A DNA stretch of 64,000 bases from Marsupella aquatica. Lineage: Eukaryota > Marchantiophyta. Each line of letters opens with the position of its first letter. Position 1 is the stretch's first letter. Shown here piece by piece: positions 41,842 through 53,642 of the stretch. A model generated the notes under the pieces. The model did not search any database, was not told where the DNA came from, and saw only the letters and a program-made list of their open reading frames with translations. A program made the position numbers and the translations under genes. The DNA is taken from the NCBI GenBank assembly GCA_973895155.1, contig OZ316895.1, positions 23,498,001 to 23,562,000 on the forward strand, given 5' to 3'.

Positions 41842-42139
41842 CATTTTTCAGAGACTCACCCTGCCCCCATTCCCTATTTTCTGCTTGCACCCCCACCTTC
41901 AGTTGCGCCCCCTGAGTCCCCCAGAGTTAGGGTCTAGTGTCATTTTTCAGAGACTCACCCTACCCCCATTCCCTATTTTCTGCTCACACCCCCAACTTCA
42001 GTCGCGCCCCCAGAGTCCCCCCAGAGTCAGGGTCTAGTGTCATTTTCCAGAGACTCACCCTGCCCCCATTCCCTATTTTCTGCTTGCACCCCTAACTTCA
42101 GTTGTGCCCCCAGAGTCCCCCTAGAGTCAGGGTCTAGTG
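41842..42139. repeat. Three tandem copies of a 99-100 bp unit
   Basis: Units start at 41842, 41941 and 42041 with CATTTTTCAGAGACTCACCC (third with one change) and end with GGGTCTAGTG. The copies differ at a handful of positions. No coding potential. Confidence 0.92.
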
Positions 42140-42336
42140 ATTTTCCTTTAGATTTGTAAGCCTTGAGGAGTAGCTTTGGATGTAATCATAAATTTAGATT
42201 GTGAAAGCAATACTTGAGTCCTCCAAGAAATGTCCCAAAAATGAATCCCCCCTTCTAAATCTATTGGGTCATGATATATCTTTCGGGCTGATTTCTTCAA
42301 TTTGTATCTATTTGAAGCAAGTTGCTAAAGCCAATG

Positions 42337-42518
42337 CTTTCTCATCTGTAAGTTGAGTAGTAAGCTTTTGAATTTCTGATGTTCCGTTTATACACCTGCT
42401 TTATGAAGCTGCTATGTGGCGCATGCCCTTTCTCATCTGTAAGTTGAGTAGTAAGCTTTTGAATTTCTGATGTTCCCTTTATACACCTGCTTTATGAAGC
42501 TGCTATGTGCCGCAACTC
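42337..42518. repeat. Two tandem copies of a 91-bp unit
   Basis: CTTTCTCATCTGTAAGTTG recurs 91 bases apart (42337 and 42428), and similarity runs through TGAAGCTGCTATGTG in both. Only a few substitutions separate the copies, so duplication is recent. Confidence 0.9.
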
Positions 42519-42867
42519 TGGTGATCTGCTCTGGAAGTATGTTCTAGAGATGATTATTTAAATTTTTATTTCTTAGGGGGGATTTATGCACTGAAGCTCA
42601 CATGAACCCAACTTTTGACAAAATGCCGGTGGACCGGCTCCACCCAGATAGACTGCAGACCAATTTTGGTACCCATATAGCACTTTTTCTTTGTAAGAAA
42701 ATCCATAGTTTTCTGGTCAGCAGTAATCTGGTCCATCTGGGTTCCAAAGGTTCATAGGAGGGGTCGATCGGAGCACTACCCCGAGCATTACTTGGGGGGT
42801 TTCTTCTTTGTGTTTCCCATAATGGCTTTCTTTGTTTCCATTTTCTTTTCTCTTTTTTGTCTACCAA

Positions 42868-43015
42868 GCTGCAACAGTACCCCCTAATAGACTCACAGCC
42901 TTGGCACTAGGCCTTTGTAAAATGTTTCTATATGCCAAGGATTTTGAACTCTTGACCTCCCACGTCCAGTTAAAGCCTTTCAACCATTGTGCTAGGGACC
43001 AAAAACTTTGGTCCA
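42868..43015 (-). mobile_element. tRNA-derived SINE candidate
   Basis: On the minus strand the sequence reads CCTAGCACAATGGTTGAAAGG, followed about 30 bases on by GGTCAAGAGTTCAAAATCC. These resemble pol III box A (TRGCNNAGTGG) and box B (GGTTCRANNCC) at tRNA-like spacing, as in plant SINE heads. No intact tRNA fold or CCA end is visible. The 3' tail and target duplication were not identified. Confidence 0.55.
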
Positions 43016-44918
43016 AAATGGGATGACGTAAGATCAGTTTCTGGTGTAAAAACATCTCCACTGATTTGAAGGCCGATGCTCCCCAAACAACAGAAACACT
43101 TGTCCATTTAATGGCATTGTCATGGCAATGTTGCTATTGACAATCCACAATTCTTCTAAAAATCCCTTCAACTGACCTCCATTCCTCAAACTGTGTGTTT
43201 GTACCTTCAATTGTATGATACAAATGGATCTGATTGAGCCTTTCTGCCATTGTTGAAAATGGAGTTCTGAAGAGCAGAATATTTAGAGATAAATTACCAG
43301 TGGGGAGGGAAATTATCTGCAAATCCCCCATAAACACACAAGGTGGTTATGAAGACTCAGATGGAAGCAATCAAACCACAGTGTAACTAAACTGGAGTTC
43401 TTAAAACTTCATTCAGTTGCCTCTTTTGGGCCCTTGTTTTGTAGTCCCAGATGAACTTCACAGCATGGAAATTCAGGAAACACACTACAGCATGACTGGC
43501 ATCTCATGTTCCTTTGGAATCTTTCCTCATTAATAGATTTAAGATAAAATATTTTTTTGCTTTAAAGCGATGTAACCTTGCCTGAAGAACAAGGTGATGT
43601 AGTGCCAAAGGACATTAACGCCATAAGGGGAGACCAGGTCCCCAAGGCAAAGCAATCCAATGAAGGGAGGGAAAAGGCCCCAAGAAGACCAAAGAGGTGA
43701 CACACCAAATCTTGTCAAACAAGTACATTTGAGTTGAAGTTGAGGTTCCATTAATCTATTTGTTAAGCCACCATAATTCCCATAGACAACAATGTTTGAT
43801 AAGATTCTTGAGGATAACAGGGCCACTAAAATCTGCATGAAGCCTTTGGGACAAAACCAAGATTTGTATGAATGCTCATACTTATGGGTGTGAAAGATTG
43901 TTCTGGCCAGTTAGTGTCCTGAAGTCAAACATGATGGTCCATTTGAGCATCAACTTCACTTTTTTGAAAGTTCCACAAATAAGGCAGTGTCTCAAGGCAT
44001 AGCTCCAATTGGCACAGAGGTTGGCACAATCACAAAGAGGAGAGGAATTGGCCGGGATGGTGACCAGTTTCTCTTTCCTGCTAGTAAACACTTTGAATAT
44101 ACAATGTAAATTGATAATTTTCACTACAAAGAAAAGGAAGCAACAACCAAAAGACCGTGGAGGGATAAAACCAATAGAGTTGGTACAGAAGTTGGCCTTC
44201 AAAACACAATTGAAACCATCTGCAAGCATTCCTGTCTCATCTTGGAGTGGAAGGCTATCTTAGCACTATAATATGCAGTCTGGCTCTTTCTTTCTCATGG
44301 TCTGTTTATGAAATGTCATTATTTTGGTGTAAAGCCTCCATACCCATAAGATTCTAGTGACTTTTTTTTTCCCTACCCAGGCAATGGACCCTAAAGTTGC
44401 CACTGGCTGTGCACCTCTGCCTCACCAAACATGTCACTCTCCCCTTAGCTCTCACACTCCTTGAACTCCACGTTGTCATGCTACCTGACCATCTCATTTA
44501 TGCTCAACACACTGCTCAACATCACTTCTTATTGACAATAGTATGCCAAGGCAGGACATGGGGCTAGTTGACAATAAAGTCAATGATTGCTGACTTGTGA
44601 TGCAGGCAAGGCTAGTGGAAAAATCTCTTCACAAGACAAAAAGTGAAAATCTAAAGTTCTGTTGGCTTGGAATAAAGCAAATGGTCAAGGTAGATAAAGA
44701 ATTTGCTTGATTGTCCCATGGGATACTCCATAGTTGCAGGCATAGTTGAAAACATTGGAACCTGGCCTGATGACCCCAAATGTCAGTTGCATGGCTTGCA
44801 AACACAAATAACTTTGAGGTCTCACTTCTGTGAAAATGGCACATTTAGTGCACCAAAACATAGGGTAACATTATAGGCTTTTAATTCCAACTTTCAGACT
44901 TAAGTTATTAGGGGTTTG
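43016..44918. other. Intergenic, nothing recognised
   Basis: Open frames are short and without family resemblance. No clear terminal repeats or RNA genes. Confidence 0.45.
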
Positions 44919-45258
44919 TGTTGAGCATAGACAACATTCACAATGACATGCCCATAATCATCCCACGAACAAGCAATCGACACATGGAGAGAGATACGTG
45001 CGTGGTTCACCTCAACTGAGACTACGGCCATGGGAACACACAAGAGCTTTACTACACTCTAGGCCCGTCGGTCATATTGAGTCCCCGCAATACAAACTCT
45101 CCCTATCTCTCAATTAGCTCTATAACAATGAGCTTGTGTTCCTCCTATTCACTCAGACACTGCTTGTGTATATAGTGTGCAGCACAACTAACCTAACCAA
45201 CTTTGCGACTAAGGTTAGCCTAACTAAGGATGCACTCATAACTCTGACCTAACTTACA
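44919..45258 (+). mobile_element. Solo LTR, 340 bp, with GTTTG target-site duplication
   Basis: The segment starts TGTTGAGCATAG and ends CTAACTTACA (TGT...ACA ends) and is flanked on both sides by GTTTG (44914-44918 and 45259-45263). Size, 5-bp duplication and TG...CA termini are those of an LTR left after recombination between two LTRs. Internal text such as GAGATACGTGCGTGGTTCACC recalls copia-type plant LTRs. Plus strand is nominal, since no coding sequence fixes orientation. Confidence 0.85.
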
Positions 45259-45263
45259 GTTTG

Positions 45264-47492
45264 AGCATTCAAAACGCTGCACGGGACGGGGGCTCCATAT
45301 AGTGCCACCCCCAAGGCCTAGAAAAAATTGTATGGCTTCAAGTGGAGGGAATTAAGGGGGCTACAGTTTGCTGCCCAACTGGCCCAGTTTTAGATTCATG
45401 GTCTGTTTTAGGATTTATATTCAAATTGCACTTTGCAACCTTACTATGCAGTTCCTCTACTAGACATTTCAATTTGTTGCTGAGTTAGTAGAACTTTAGT
45501 TCTTTGGCCATTTGTACTGTTGGGGCTATTTTGGCTCTTTGGTTTTCTTCGGATTTTCCTATGGATTCCCCCATTTGTTTGTTTGGTTTTTGTCCTATTT
45601 GGATTGTTTCCATCGTTAGTGGGTTCTTACTTGGGGTTCCTTTCTCCCAGTATGACCCATTTGGTTGTTTCTTTTGTACTCTTATATATTCCATAGTTTC
45701 AACCCAACCAGCCTGAAAAATCTTACATCTTTATCACGTGGCTTCCAACGCATCTGTAAGTAATTGAAGGTTTATTAAATTATTCGTTTTGCTCTCTTTT
45801 CCTGGTAATTAAAACAGGGTTAAATGTTCCCTCACCAAACCCTATCCTGTTGCACAACACCCACGCCACTCAGCTCCTGCCACCTGCTGGGGCATGTATC
45901 ATCCTTACAAAAAAAAGGAGGAAATCCAGCAACACAACAAAAGGCAATCATGAGGTTAAGGGGAGATCGAATGAGGAGGGGCCTTTGGGCTAGATTTTAT
46001 TTACTGGAGGTTTTCTATTGACTCTTAGACTAGATTTTTTAGTATCCTTTCTTGCCCATCTGATTCATGGCAGTAGTTTATCAGTTATATTGCATTATTT
46101 ATGGAGCTGCATGGAAAGTGAGGTACTTAGCAGTGGGGGCCCCATTGGCCAGGGCCCACTCCTCTCTGCATACTCATGAGGGCTAAGCAATCAGGAAAAG
46201 CGAAGGCCAAGTCAAAATCTGATCCTTGCATGTGGGTCCCATATTTTGAATCTTGCTTTTTCATTCTACTGTATGACATATCCTATGACTGTAGATATAA
46301 TTGTTTTTGAATTTTGGGGATTAACAAGATTTTTATCTCCATTTCTTGAGCATGGTACAGCCTAATTTTGAAGGTTTTTCCATTTTGCCAGTGTGGCGAA
46401 TGTCACCTTGCGAGAAGGAGAAGATGCCAGGAATATTCCTTATCTACTTTACTACATTAATCTCTGGAGATGTTACGATGACCCTTAGATTCTGGCTATT
46501 GGGGTCATAGCTACAGTAGGTGGGAATCTGGCTAATGGAACATAGAAAACCTACACTAGTGAAGTACGGCCAAAGTGGTCAGGGCTTCTTAGTCAATTGT
46601 TAGCACTAAAAAAAACATGCTTGGCACCTCCTTGGAACCATGCAGTCCAACTGCACAGTTTTATGGAATGAGGGTGACCAAGGATTGCGCTTTTGACGAC
46701 AGTGATATAAATAGATTAAACTCTCGATGTTGCATGGATTCTATGTGGAAGGCTAACCCGTACCCATAGAAAAATGAAAAAATATGCATGCAGTTCAATT
46801 CCCACCACACGTATAAATCTCATGTGAAGATATGCTCTATACAATATGATTGTGTAAGGTAACGCGTGGCCTTGAGATTACAAAGGAAAAAACATACAGT
46901 AGGGGTTTATTTCTATAGGAATCCAATGGTGACGACCAGTGTTCCCGTTCTGTGCAAATATTTAGCACTTTTGCTCCGGGGTGAAGGGGCTTGCAAATAA
47001 TACAATGAGGGATTTAAACTGTTTTAGTAACTTATCTGCAATATCAACTGTCTGGATCTGACTGTACATAGATATGATGGTCATAATGTGACCATACAAG
47101 TCCAATATGCAGTTTTATCTAAGTGACAATTTCTTAACTGGCTATAAGTAGCACCTGCCTAAAAACAAACGGAAACACTGGTGAGGACCCAGGTTTTGAC
47201 TATCATTGTACAATGAATCTTGACACAAATATAGATCATTGTTATCTAAACTACTAGAATAACTCAGACCTCCATGTCTATTACTCCTCTAAATGTGACG
47301 ATTGACAAACACATTTCAAAATGAGCATGATGGTTTACATATCCTTTGTTTACCATTTGATGTGGAAAAAGAGTCTGGCATACTCAGGACTGCCTGCCAC
47401 CCCAATATCTCCCTTTTCCTCCCTATCATTGCAGTGCAGACATGACTGTCGGGCTGACCTGGATACACAAAATGTCCAGCCACCGCACCAAT
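45264..47492. other. Intergenic left of the CACTA element
   Basis: About 2.2 kb with no recognisable gene. Open frames are short; composition is AT-rich and unremarkable. Confidence 0.45.
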
Positions 47493-47495
47493 TTC

Positions 47496-47960
47496 CACTA
47501 CAACACTATGCACCTCTTTTGCGAACCACCACCCTTCGCATCATACAAAGGAAACAAAATCCGAAATACCCAATTTGCGAACTTACTCGCATCGCAACGT
47601 CTTCGCTACTTCCCATCTCAAATTCTTCGCAAATGGCCCTTCGCAACTACTTCGCAACTTGCGATTCTAAATACGTCGCAACATCTCCGCAACGTTGCGA
47701 CGGCACTGTCCTTGCAAATATTGAGAAACGACAAATTTCATTATTTTGCGAGAACAAATGAATCGCTCGCGTTGCGATAACATTTACATCGCAATTTCCG
47801 ATGTTAAATTTCTCTATAACTTGCGATGCAAACAAACTCGTAAGATTGCGAGAAGCGGATGACCGCTTTGTTGCGAAGGCATTTAACTCGCAAACGTGTG
47901 GAGAGGAAGTCTTCGCTAGGGTTGTGATTTAGACAACATCGCAAGTGTTGCGATGCGTTT
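47496..47960. repeat. Left terminal inverted repeat and subterminal motif array
   Basis: Over a dozen copies of TTCGCAA, TTGCGA, ATCGCAA and close variants in both orientations follow the CACTA terminus. In CACTA elements such subterminal arrays bind the accessory transposition protein. Confidence 0.9.
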
Positions 47961-48230
47961 CTCCTCGGAATGGTTGCGATACGTTCACCGTGGCTCTTTG
48001 AGATGGGGGTTGGTTCTCAAAAGCTTCGCAAAATGTATATTTCATGGGTTTTTGTGTATTTGGGTTAGGGTGAGGGTGAGGGAGACCATTCATGGGTTTT
48101 GAAGCAGGGAGGAAAGTGATGTTGACCCAGTCTGCCGCAATTAAAATGGCATTACTGAAAAAGTACAAAAGTTACAAAATGGAAGGGTAAAAACCCTTAG
48201 GTAAAGTGCCACGGCCATGCATGCTGATCG

Positions 48231-50382
48231 CTATACATGTGAACTCGATGTAAGTGCTCTAGCTACAACTTGTCTACATCGAGCTAGAAAGGAGTGTTCC
48301 TGCCCCTCCTTGCCTTCTTCCCCTTGGCCTTCTCCTTGCCCTTGTGTGCTCTTGGGGGGGGGGGGGGGTGCAACCTGGACTTCCTCCTCCTCTTGGTCAC
48401 CCTCGGGGTCACCCTCATCCTCATCCTCATCCCCACCTCCACCGCCCTGGCTTGCCGCGCTACCACCCCCAGCACCACTGGAACGTGCTGATGCAAATGA
48501 CTGGTCTCCAGTGCTAGTTGGCCTGGCTTGAGTAGCAGGAGCTGTGCTCCCCTCCCCTGTCCCCTCCACATCCTCATCACTACTATCGGTGCCACCCTCG
48601 GTATGGGAGTCACCATCCTCCCCTCCCTGCTTCCATTAGCAAACTAGGGTGTCTGTTAGTCTCATATTCTTTACAAGTGTGAACAAAAGAGATATTCATT
48701 CAAAATTGCAATGAATGTAATAACCTAAAAATTCTCACCAATAATTCATCAACTTGCTGAAAGAGATGCTCCTTCCCATGTTTCTGGCCCACCTCCATCT
48801 CAGCCGCCGTAATCTTCCTCTTGTACCTCTTGTACTAAGCCAAAACAAAACCAGCACAATTGGGTTAACACCAACCCATAACCCGATTCACATGGCTTCT
48901 AAAAATTAGGGGGTTTGTTGGGGCTGGTGGGGTGGTGCATCAAGGTTTTGGGGTTATGGAGGGTGGCATATATGGGGAAGACCCTCAAAGAACACTTAAA
49001 CGATCGGAAAATTTAAAAATTCAAATTTTTGAAATTTTGCGAAGGCGCCAGCTTCGCAATCATAAGGACAATTACGTTTGCGAAGCTGGTTGCGATGCCA
49101 ATGTCTTCGCAACGCCTTCGCAAACGTAAGCAAAAAAAGGGCATAATAAGGTTTGCGAAGGATTTGCGAAGCTACCCGCATCGCAAATGTATCGCAAACT
49201 CTGTCATGGCAAAAACCCGAGAGGGAAGCAACTGTACGTGACCTAATCTGACACAACAAGTCTAATTGTAACTACTTGGTGGAAATGCAAGAAAGAGTTG
49301 GCTCATTGCAGGTGTGTTGGAATAGGAATTGGAGTAGCAAGAAGTCAAGGGAGGAGAGGGAGGTGCACTCACGAATGTTGCTTTGAGGCCGGGGAGGCCA
49401 CCTTGACCCAGCCTGTGGGTGATGTTGGGCTTGTCTCGGACTCGCTCAGCTGCCTTCAGGAACTTGTTGGGTGGATCGCCTACTTCTGCTACAACCTGCT
49501 AGAGCTGGGCTACCTTCTGCTCCATCACCTTCAGGTCCCGGTCAGACTTCCCGGCCTCCTTTGCCCTTCGAGCCTTTGCCAGCTTCTCTGTGAAATCATT
49601 GAGGAGCCTGGCTGCTTTCAACTTCACCTCTGTCTGGTAGAAGGCCTGCCAGATATCTTCTGAGAATTGCAGCGGCCTCTGCAAATTCCTATACTCCTCC
49701 AAATCTCTAAGGTGAGACCTGATCTTCATTCTATCATGGTATCTAGCTTGTGACATGGAGTTTGAAATTTTGTCAGCAAGCCACTGTGAATCCATCTCTC
49801 CTCCATTTCGAAATGCATCTTTCACCTGATTGATGACTCACTTCTGCTCTGCCTTTGAGCGAGTGCCCCACTCGACTCCTCTTGCAAAATTTGTGGATAC
49901 AATGTGCCTGATTGTGCTCTTGGCCCCATTGTAAGCAAGCTCGGTGGGAATCCCCTCATCCTCTAAAGTAATCAGAGGCAGCTTCCTCCTTGCTGCCTCC
50001 TTCTTTCTTTGCTCCTCCCTCTGTTTCCTGATCAGGTCTCTCTCATCTTTCCTCCTCTTCTTTTCCAATGCTTGAGGCGAGAGCACTCCAGCCTGAGCTC
50101 TCTCGTCCCTCTTTCGCTTCCTCTCAGCAGCCGCCTGCTCTACTGCCTTCCTTGCATCCTCCTCCACTGCTGCTTGCCCTGCAATGAGACCTGCTTGCAA
50201 GGCTTGGCCCAGAAGGGCACTCAATGATGCCAGCCCTGCTGGACTGGTGAAATCAATTTGACTCAATTGTGCAACCGAAAAATGCTCATCCACAATCGCC
50301 TTCAATCGATCCCCCCCCCTCGGTTGCCTCCGCTGCTGCCAGAAGCTCCTCCATCACCACCAGTCCCCTCTTCGCTCGCCAT
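48231..50382 (-). pseudogene. Divergent CACTA gene, unknown; candidate accessory protein
   Basis: Three minus-strand exons can be joined in phase: 49373-50382, 48739-48834 and 48231-48626, from an ATG at 50380-50382. The product begins Gly/Ser-rich. An Ala-rich helix follows, then a strongly charged predicted coiled coil rich in Lys, Arg and Glu (around ALEKKRRKDERDLIRKQREE), a conserved-looking segment around EWGTRSKAEQK and QWLADKISNSMSQARYHDRM, a second helical segment, and an acidic Gly/Glu-rich tail. I do not recognise a family. Position suggests the counterpart of TnpA/TNP1 accessory proteins, which is inference. Breaks: a run of nine C at 50311-50319 throws the frame by one base, and TGA at 49838 and TAG at 49499 interrupt it. 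A run of about fifteen G near 48354-48368 lies in the last exon. Confidence 0.5.
49035..49205. repeat. Internal TTCGCAA motif cluster
   Basis: Around nine copies of TTCGCAA, TTTGCGAAG or GCATCGCAA lie in the intron of the minus-strand gene, the same motif as at the element ends. Confidence 0.85.
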
Positions 50383-50464
50383 CGCTCCGCCCTTGCCCTC
50401 GTTGCTCTCCTCAGGCCTGAATGAACTGAATCCGCCTTGTCCGCGCTCGGCAATCCATAAGGAT

Positions 50465-50595
50465 TCAAAATATTGGGCTTTGCGATTCGTTTCGCATCGC
50501 AGTTTGCGATGCATCGGCCTTCGCAAAAAGCTTCGCAAATTCTATCTTTGCAAAGTTTCAAGATTCGCAAAAGCCTTCGCTATTTGGTTTTGCCA
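50465..50595. repeat. Internal TTCGCAA motif cluster upstream of the minus-strand gene
   Basis: At least eight copies of the terminal motif (TTCGCAAA, CATCGCAG, TTGCGATG) lie just upstream of the start of the minus-strand gene, a place where they could act as promoter sites. Confidence 0.85.
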
Positions 50596-51109
50596 TAACC
50601 CCCGTCTCGCATGCGTATTTGATGTATTGTTAGGGATACTAAGGGGGCTTATGAACATTAAATGGGGTAGATGTAGAGGATTATGTTGCATTTTAGTGGG
50701 ATGTGATGAGATAAGGATTGGGGGGGTTAGAAAATTGAAGGAGTTATATTGCAGGGTAAGAGGAGGGGGTTTGGCCTGGTTAGGGGAGGGTTTCTTTTGT
50801 GAAGGTTGGGCTTAGATTGGCTTAGATACGAGGGGTTTTATGTTTTGGGTTTGCAGGGGGTTTTATTTATGAAGGTTGGGGTTATATGTATTGGAGGGTA
50901 AGAGCTAGGAGGGGTTTTATGTTTTGGGTTTTGGGGTTTAGGCCAACTTAGGAGGGTTTGAAAGAGAGGTTTCAGTTTTATAGTATCTTGGGTTACTTTT
51001 ATGGTATCTTAGGAGGGTAACCAAGAGGGGTGGCATATAATTATGGTAGAGAGAAGCATAGGATGGTTGAAGGGAATTGACCATTTAGGTTTTTGCTAAC
51101 TTCATTGGC

Positions 51110-52135
51110 TTACGCTTTTAGAGTTCCCAAGGGTCTATGGTGGGTTTTTATTGCATGACACTCACCTTTCACTTGAAGCGGGATGAGGTTTTGGTTTTTA
51201 TGCTAACAATTGAGGGAAATCCCATGTAATCATGATCCAGTGCAGGACCATCACTGCTTCCTCAACTTTTGTCTAATGCATATGCATTGTGGGAACCCGG
51301 ACATCTAAAAGGTATATTTAAACATGTATGTTAGCAGGGTTTGATAAAGAGATTGTTCATAAACCTTGCCCTTCTTTGTTGTGCAAGAATATCTATATGC
51401 ACATGTTTGGGGGTCTACAACTTGAGAGAAGCTAATGGCTATCCAAACTTACTTTTTTGTTTCCAGTATTTTCCTCGTGCTTCTAGATTCAGCTCATGTT
51501 CAATGAGCCACACGACCTACAGGCACTATTGAGTCCGGATCTCATTCAGGTAATTATTGTCCAACTTCATTCTGGGCTTAGGCCTTTAGAGTTTTCCCAG
51601 GGGTCTAGGGTGGGTTTTTATTGCATGACACTCACCTTTCACTCGAGGGGGGATAAGGGTTTAGGGTTTAGGGTTTTATGCTAACAATTGAGGGGAAAAC
51701 CCATGTAATCATGATACAACGCAGGGCCAACACTACTACCTCAACTTTTGTCTAATGCATATGCATTGTGGGAACCCGGGCATCTAAAAGGTATAACATC
51801 ATGTATACAGTCAATGTTGTTAGTACAGATTTTTATGCTTGCCCTTCTTTGTTGTGCCATGATATATGTGGGTAAATGTCTAAGATTCCACAACTTGACG
51901 GCTGCTAATTACCATCCAAACTTACATTTTGTTTCCAGTATTTTCCTCCTACTTCTAGATTTGGCAAATGTTCCAAAAATCACGTGACCTATAGGCACTG
52001 TTGAGCCCGGGTCTCATTCAGGTAATAATCTAACCTCACTTAGGACATAGGGTATTACAATTTTCCCAAAGGTTATAATGTGGTTTCTTCTTGCATGACA
52101 CTCACCTTAATTTGGGTTTCATGCTAACAAATATA
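51110..52135 (+). repeat. Three diverged copies of a 470-bp unit upstream of the SET gene
   Basis: TTGCATGACACTCACCTT recurs at 51151, 51621 and 52091, exactly 470 bases apart. Copies 1 and 2 also share TCTAATGCATATGCATTGTG and TTTGTTTCCAGTATTTTCCT; copy 3 is truncated by the SET gene. GGGTTTAGGGTTTAGGG at about 51656 is telomere-like. The block probably includes the promoter of the plus-strand genes. Confidence 0.8.
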
Positions 52136-52231
52136 AAAGGGTAATAAAGCCCCATGTATAAACCAACCTAATTGTTTTTTGAGTTCATTTTTTTAAAAAT
52201 CGCTTTATATATGGCCTAATTTTTCCTAATC

Positions 52232-53431
52232 ATGCCCTACATGCAATGTAATGTGGCAGTGGATATGTCCTCTTCCTCTGAACTATCCAGTAGTGAGTAC
52301 TCCTCCGATGACGATATACCCCCTCCTCCTCAGCCCGAGGTTACTGGTCCTCGTGGTCCACCCCGAAGACTTTGTGACTGCACCAGATGTGTGGGCCAAA
52401 TTTCTCAAAAATCTTATGTGTGTGCTCAACATATTGAGAGATATGGACGTCATAGAGGTCTTACTCCTAGGGCTTCTTCATCCCATATGGTAAGTTTGTT
52501 TCAATTGATTGCGGTTCTTTACTGTTATTTTTAGAGGTGAATCAATGTTTACACATATGGTTTACACATTTGGTTGTTTGTGGGTGTTTGCATGGAATAG
52601 GGATCCAGTATGCGTAGATTGGTGACACCACCACCCTATGTCCCATCACAAGGAGTTTTAGATGCTATAGGCAATGCACTTTCACAAGCCTTGGGTTTGG
52701 GAATTAGTACCAGTCATGGGACAGAAGGGGAACACCCTCATGTGCCCACTGAGACACGAAGACCCCGGTCCAGGCCCCAATCCAACAGGAGGCCACGAGC
52801 ACCCAATGACCCATCCAGAACACTAGTTCAGGGTAGGTGGGGTGTTTGTTCATTCACTGGCAAGTGTGCCTCTATCATCAAGGATTGGGAACCTATCACT
52901 CTTGGCTTGCCTTATTTTACAGATTTTGATGAGGAGATTGTGGTTTGGGGTAGACGTTGGATTGTGAAAACTTCCACACTTGGAGAGAGACATGGATATG
53001 GAGTATTTGCTTGTGAGGATATCATCATGGATGAGGAGGGTGGGTCAAGTGTTCGTGGTAGAGAGGGTCCTACTTTGTTCCCATACGGTGGACCCATCTA
53101 CAAGAGAAGACATTGGAACATGATCCTTGCACAACATCCTGAGTGGAAAACATATGCTCTAGAGATGGATACTTTTGATGGTAGCACTAGAAGGTATAGT
53201 GAGCAGCGGGTGATAGATGGTGATCCCATACGTAATGGGAATATTGCTGGTTTCATAAATAGTACTGTGGGGACTCGGCCCAAGCGTAGGGCCAATTGTG
53301 AGTGGGTTTTTACTGATGGTCCAATGCCGGCACCATATGGCACGACATATCATAAGGACCATTGCTTAGTTCTTGCTACTAGGACCATTAGAGCAGGAGA
53401 TGAGTTATTCACACACTATGAGTGGGATTAG
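52232..53431 (+). CDS. SET-domain protein carried by the CACTA transposon
   Basis: Two exons join in phase 0: 52232-52489 and 52601-53431, about 362 residues with a TAG stop. Residues 1-86 contain an acidic Ser stretch and a Cys/His motif (CDCTRC, then CAQHIERYG) like the N-terminal module of TNP2-type transposases. Residues about 170-360 form a SET domain: ERHGYGVFACEDI (SET-N), NIAGFINSTVG with a downstream NCEW in place of the canonical RFINHSC.PN, and LATRTIRAGDELFTHYEWD (the IxxGEELxxxY end). SET proteins transfer methyl groups from S-adenosylmethionine to lysines, usually of histones. No pre-SET or post-SET Cys cluster is visible. Substitution of the NHS motif makes activity uncertain. 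It precedes the transposase by about 210 bases on the same strand. The first ATG was taken; an internal ATG at 52265 would also serve. Confidence 0.88.
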
Positions 53432-53642
53432 GAAATCATGTCCTTTATCCTCTTGCACCTATTTTGGACTTCCCATTTACTATTATATATATGGCCTTTG
53501 GGCTCATTTTGGAGTAATAAGGTTTTAGCCCATGCATTTACTTTAATTCTTAATGTCTTGAATGAATGGTGTTAAGTCTATTTTAATTTGTTGTACTTGG
53601 TCAAATATACATGAGGAGGTTTTTTGGTTGTAATGTGCATAG

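Noticed and set aside
48231-48569. Acidic Gly/Glu-rich frame as a stand-alone gene
   Set aside because: It joins in phase to upstream exons through clean splice sites and is better read as the last exon of the divergent CACTA gene.
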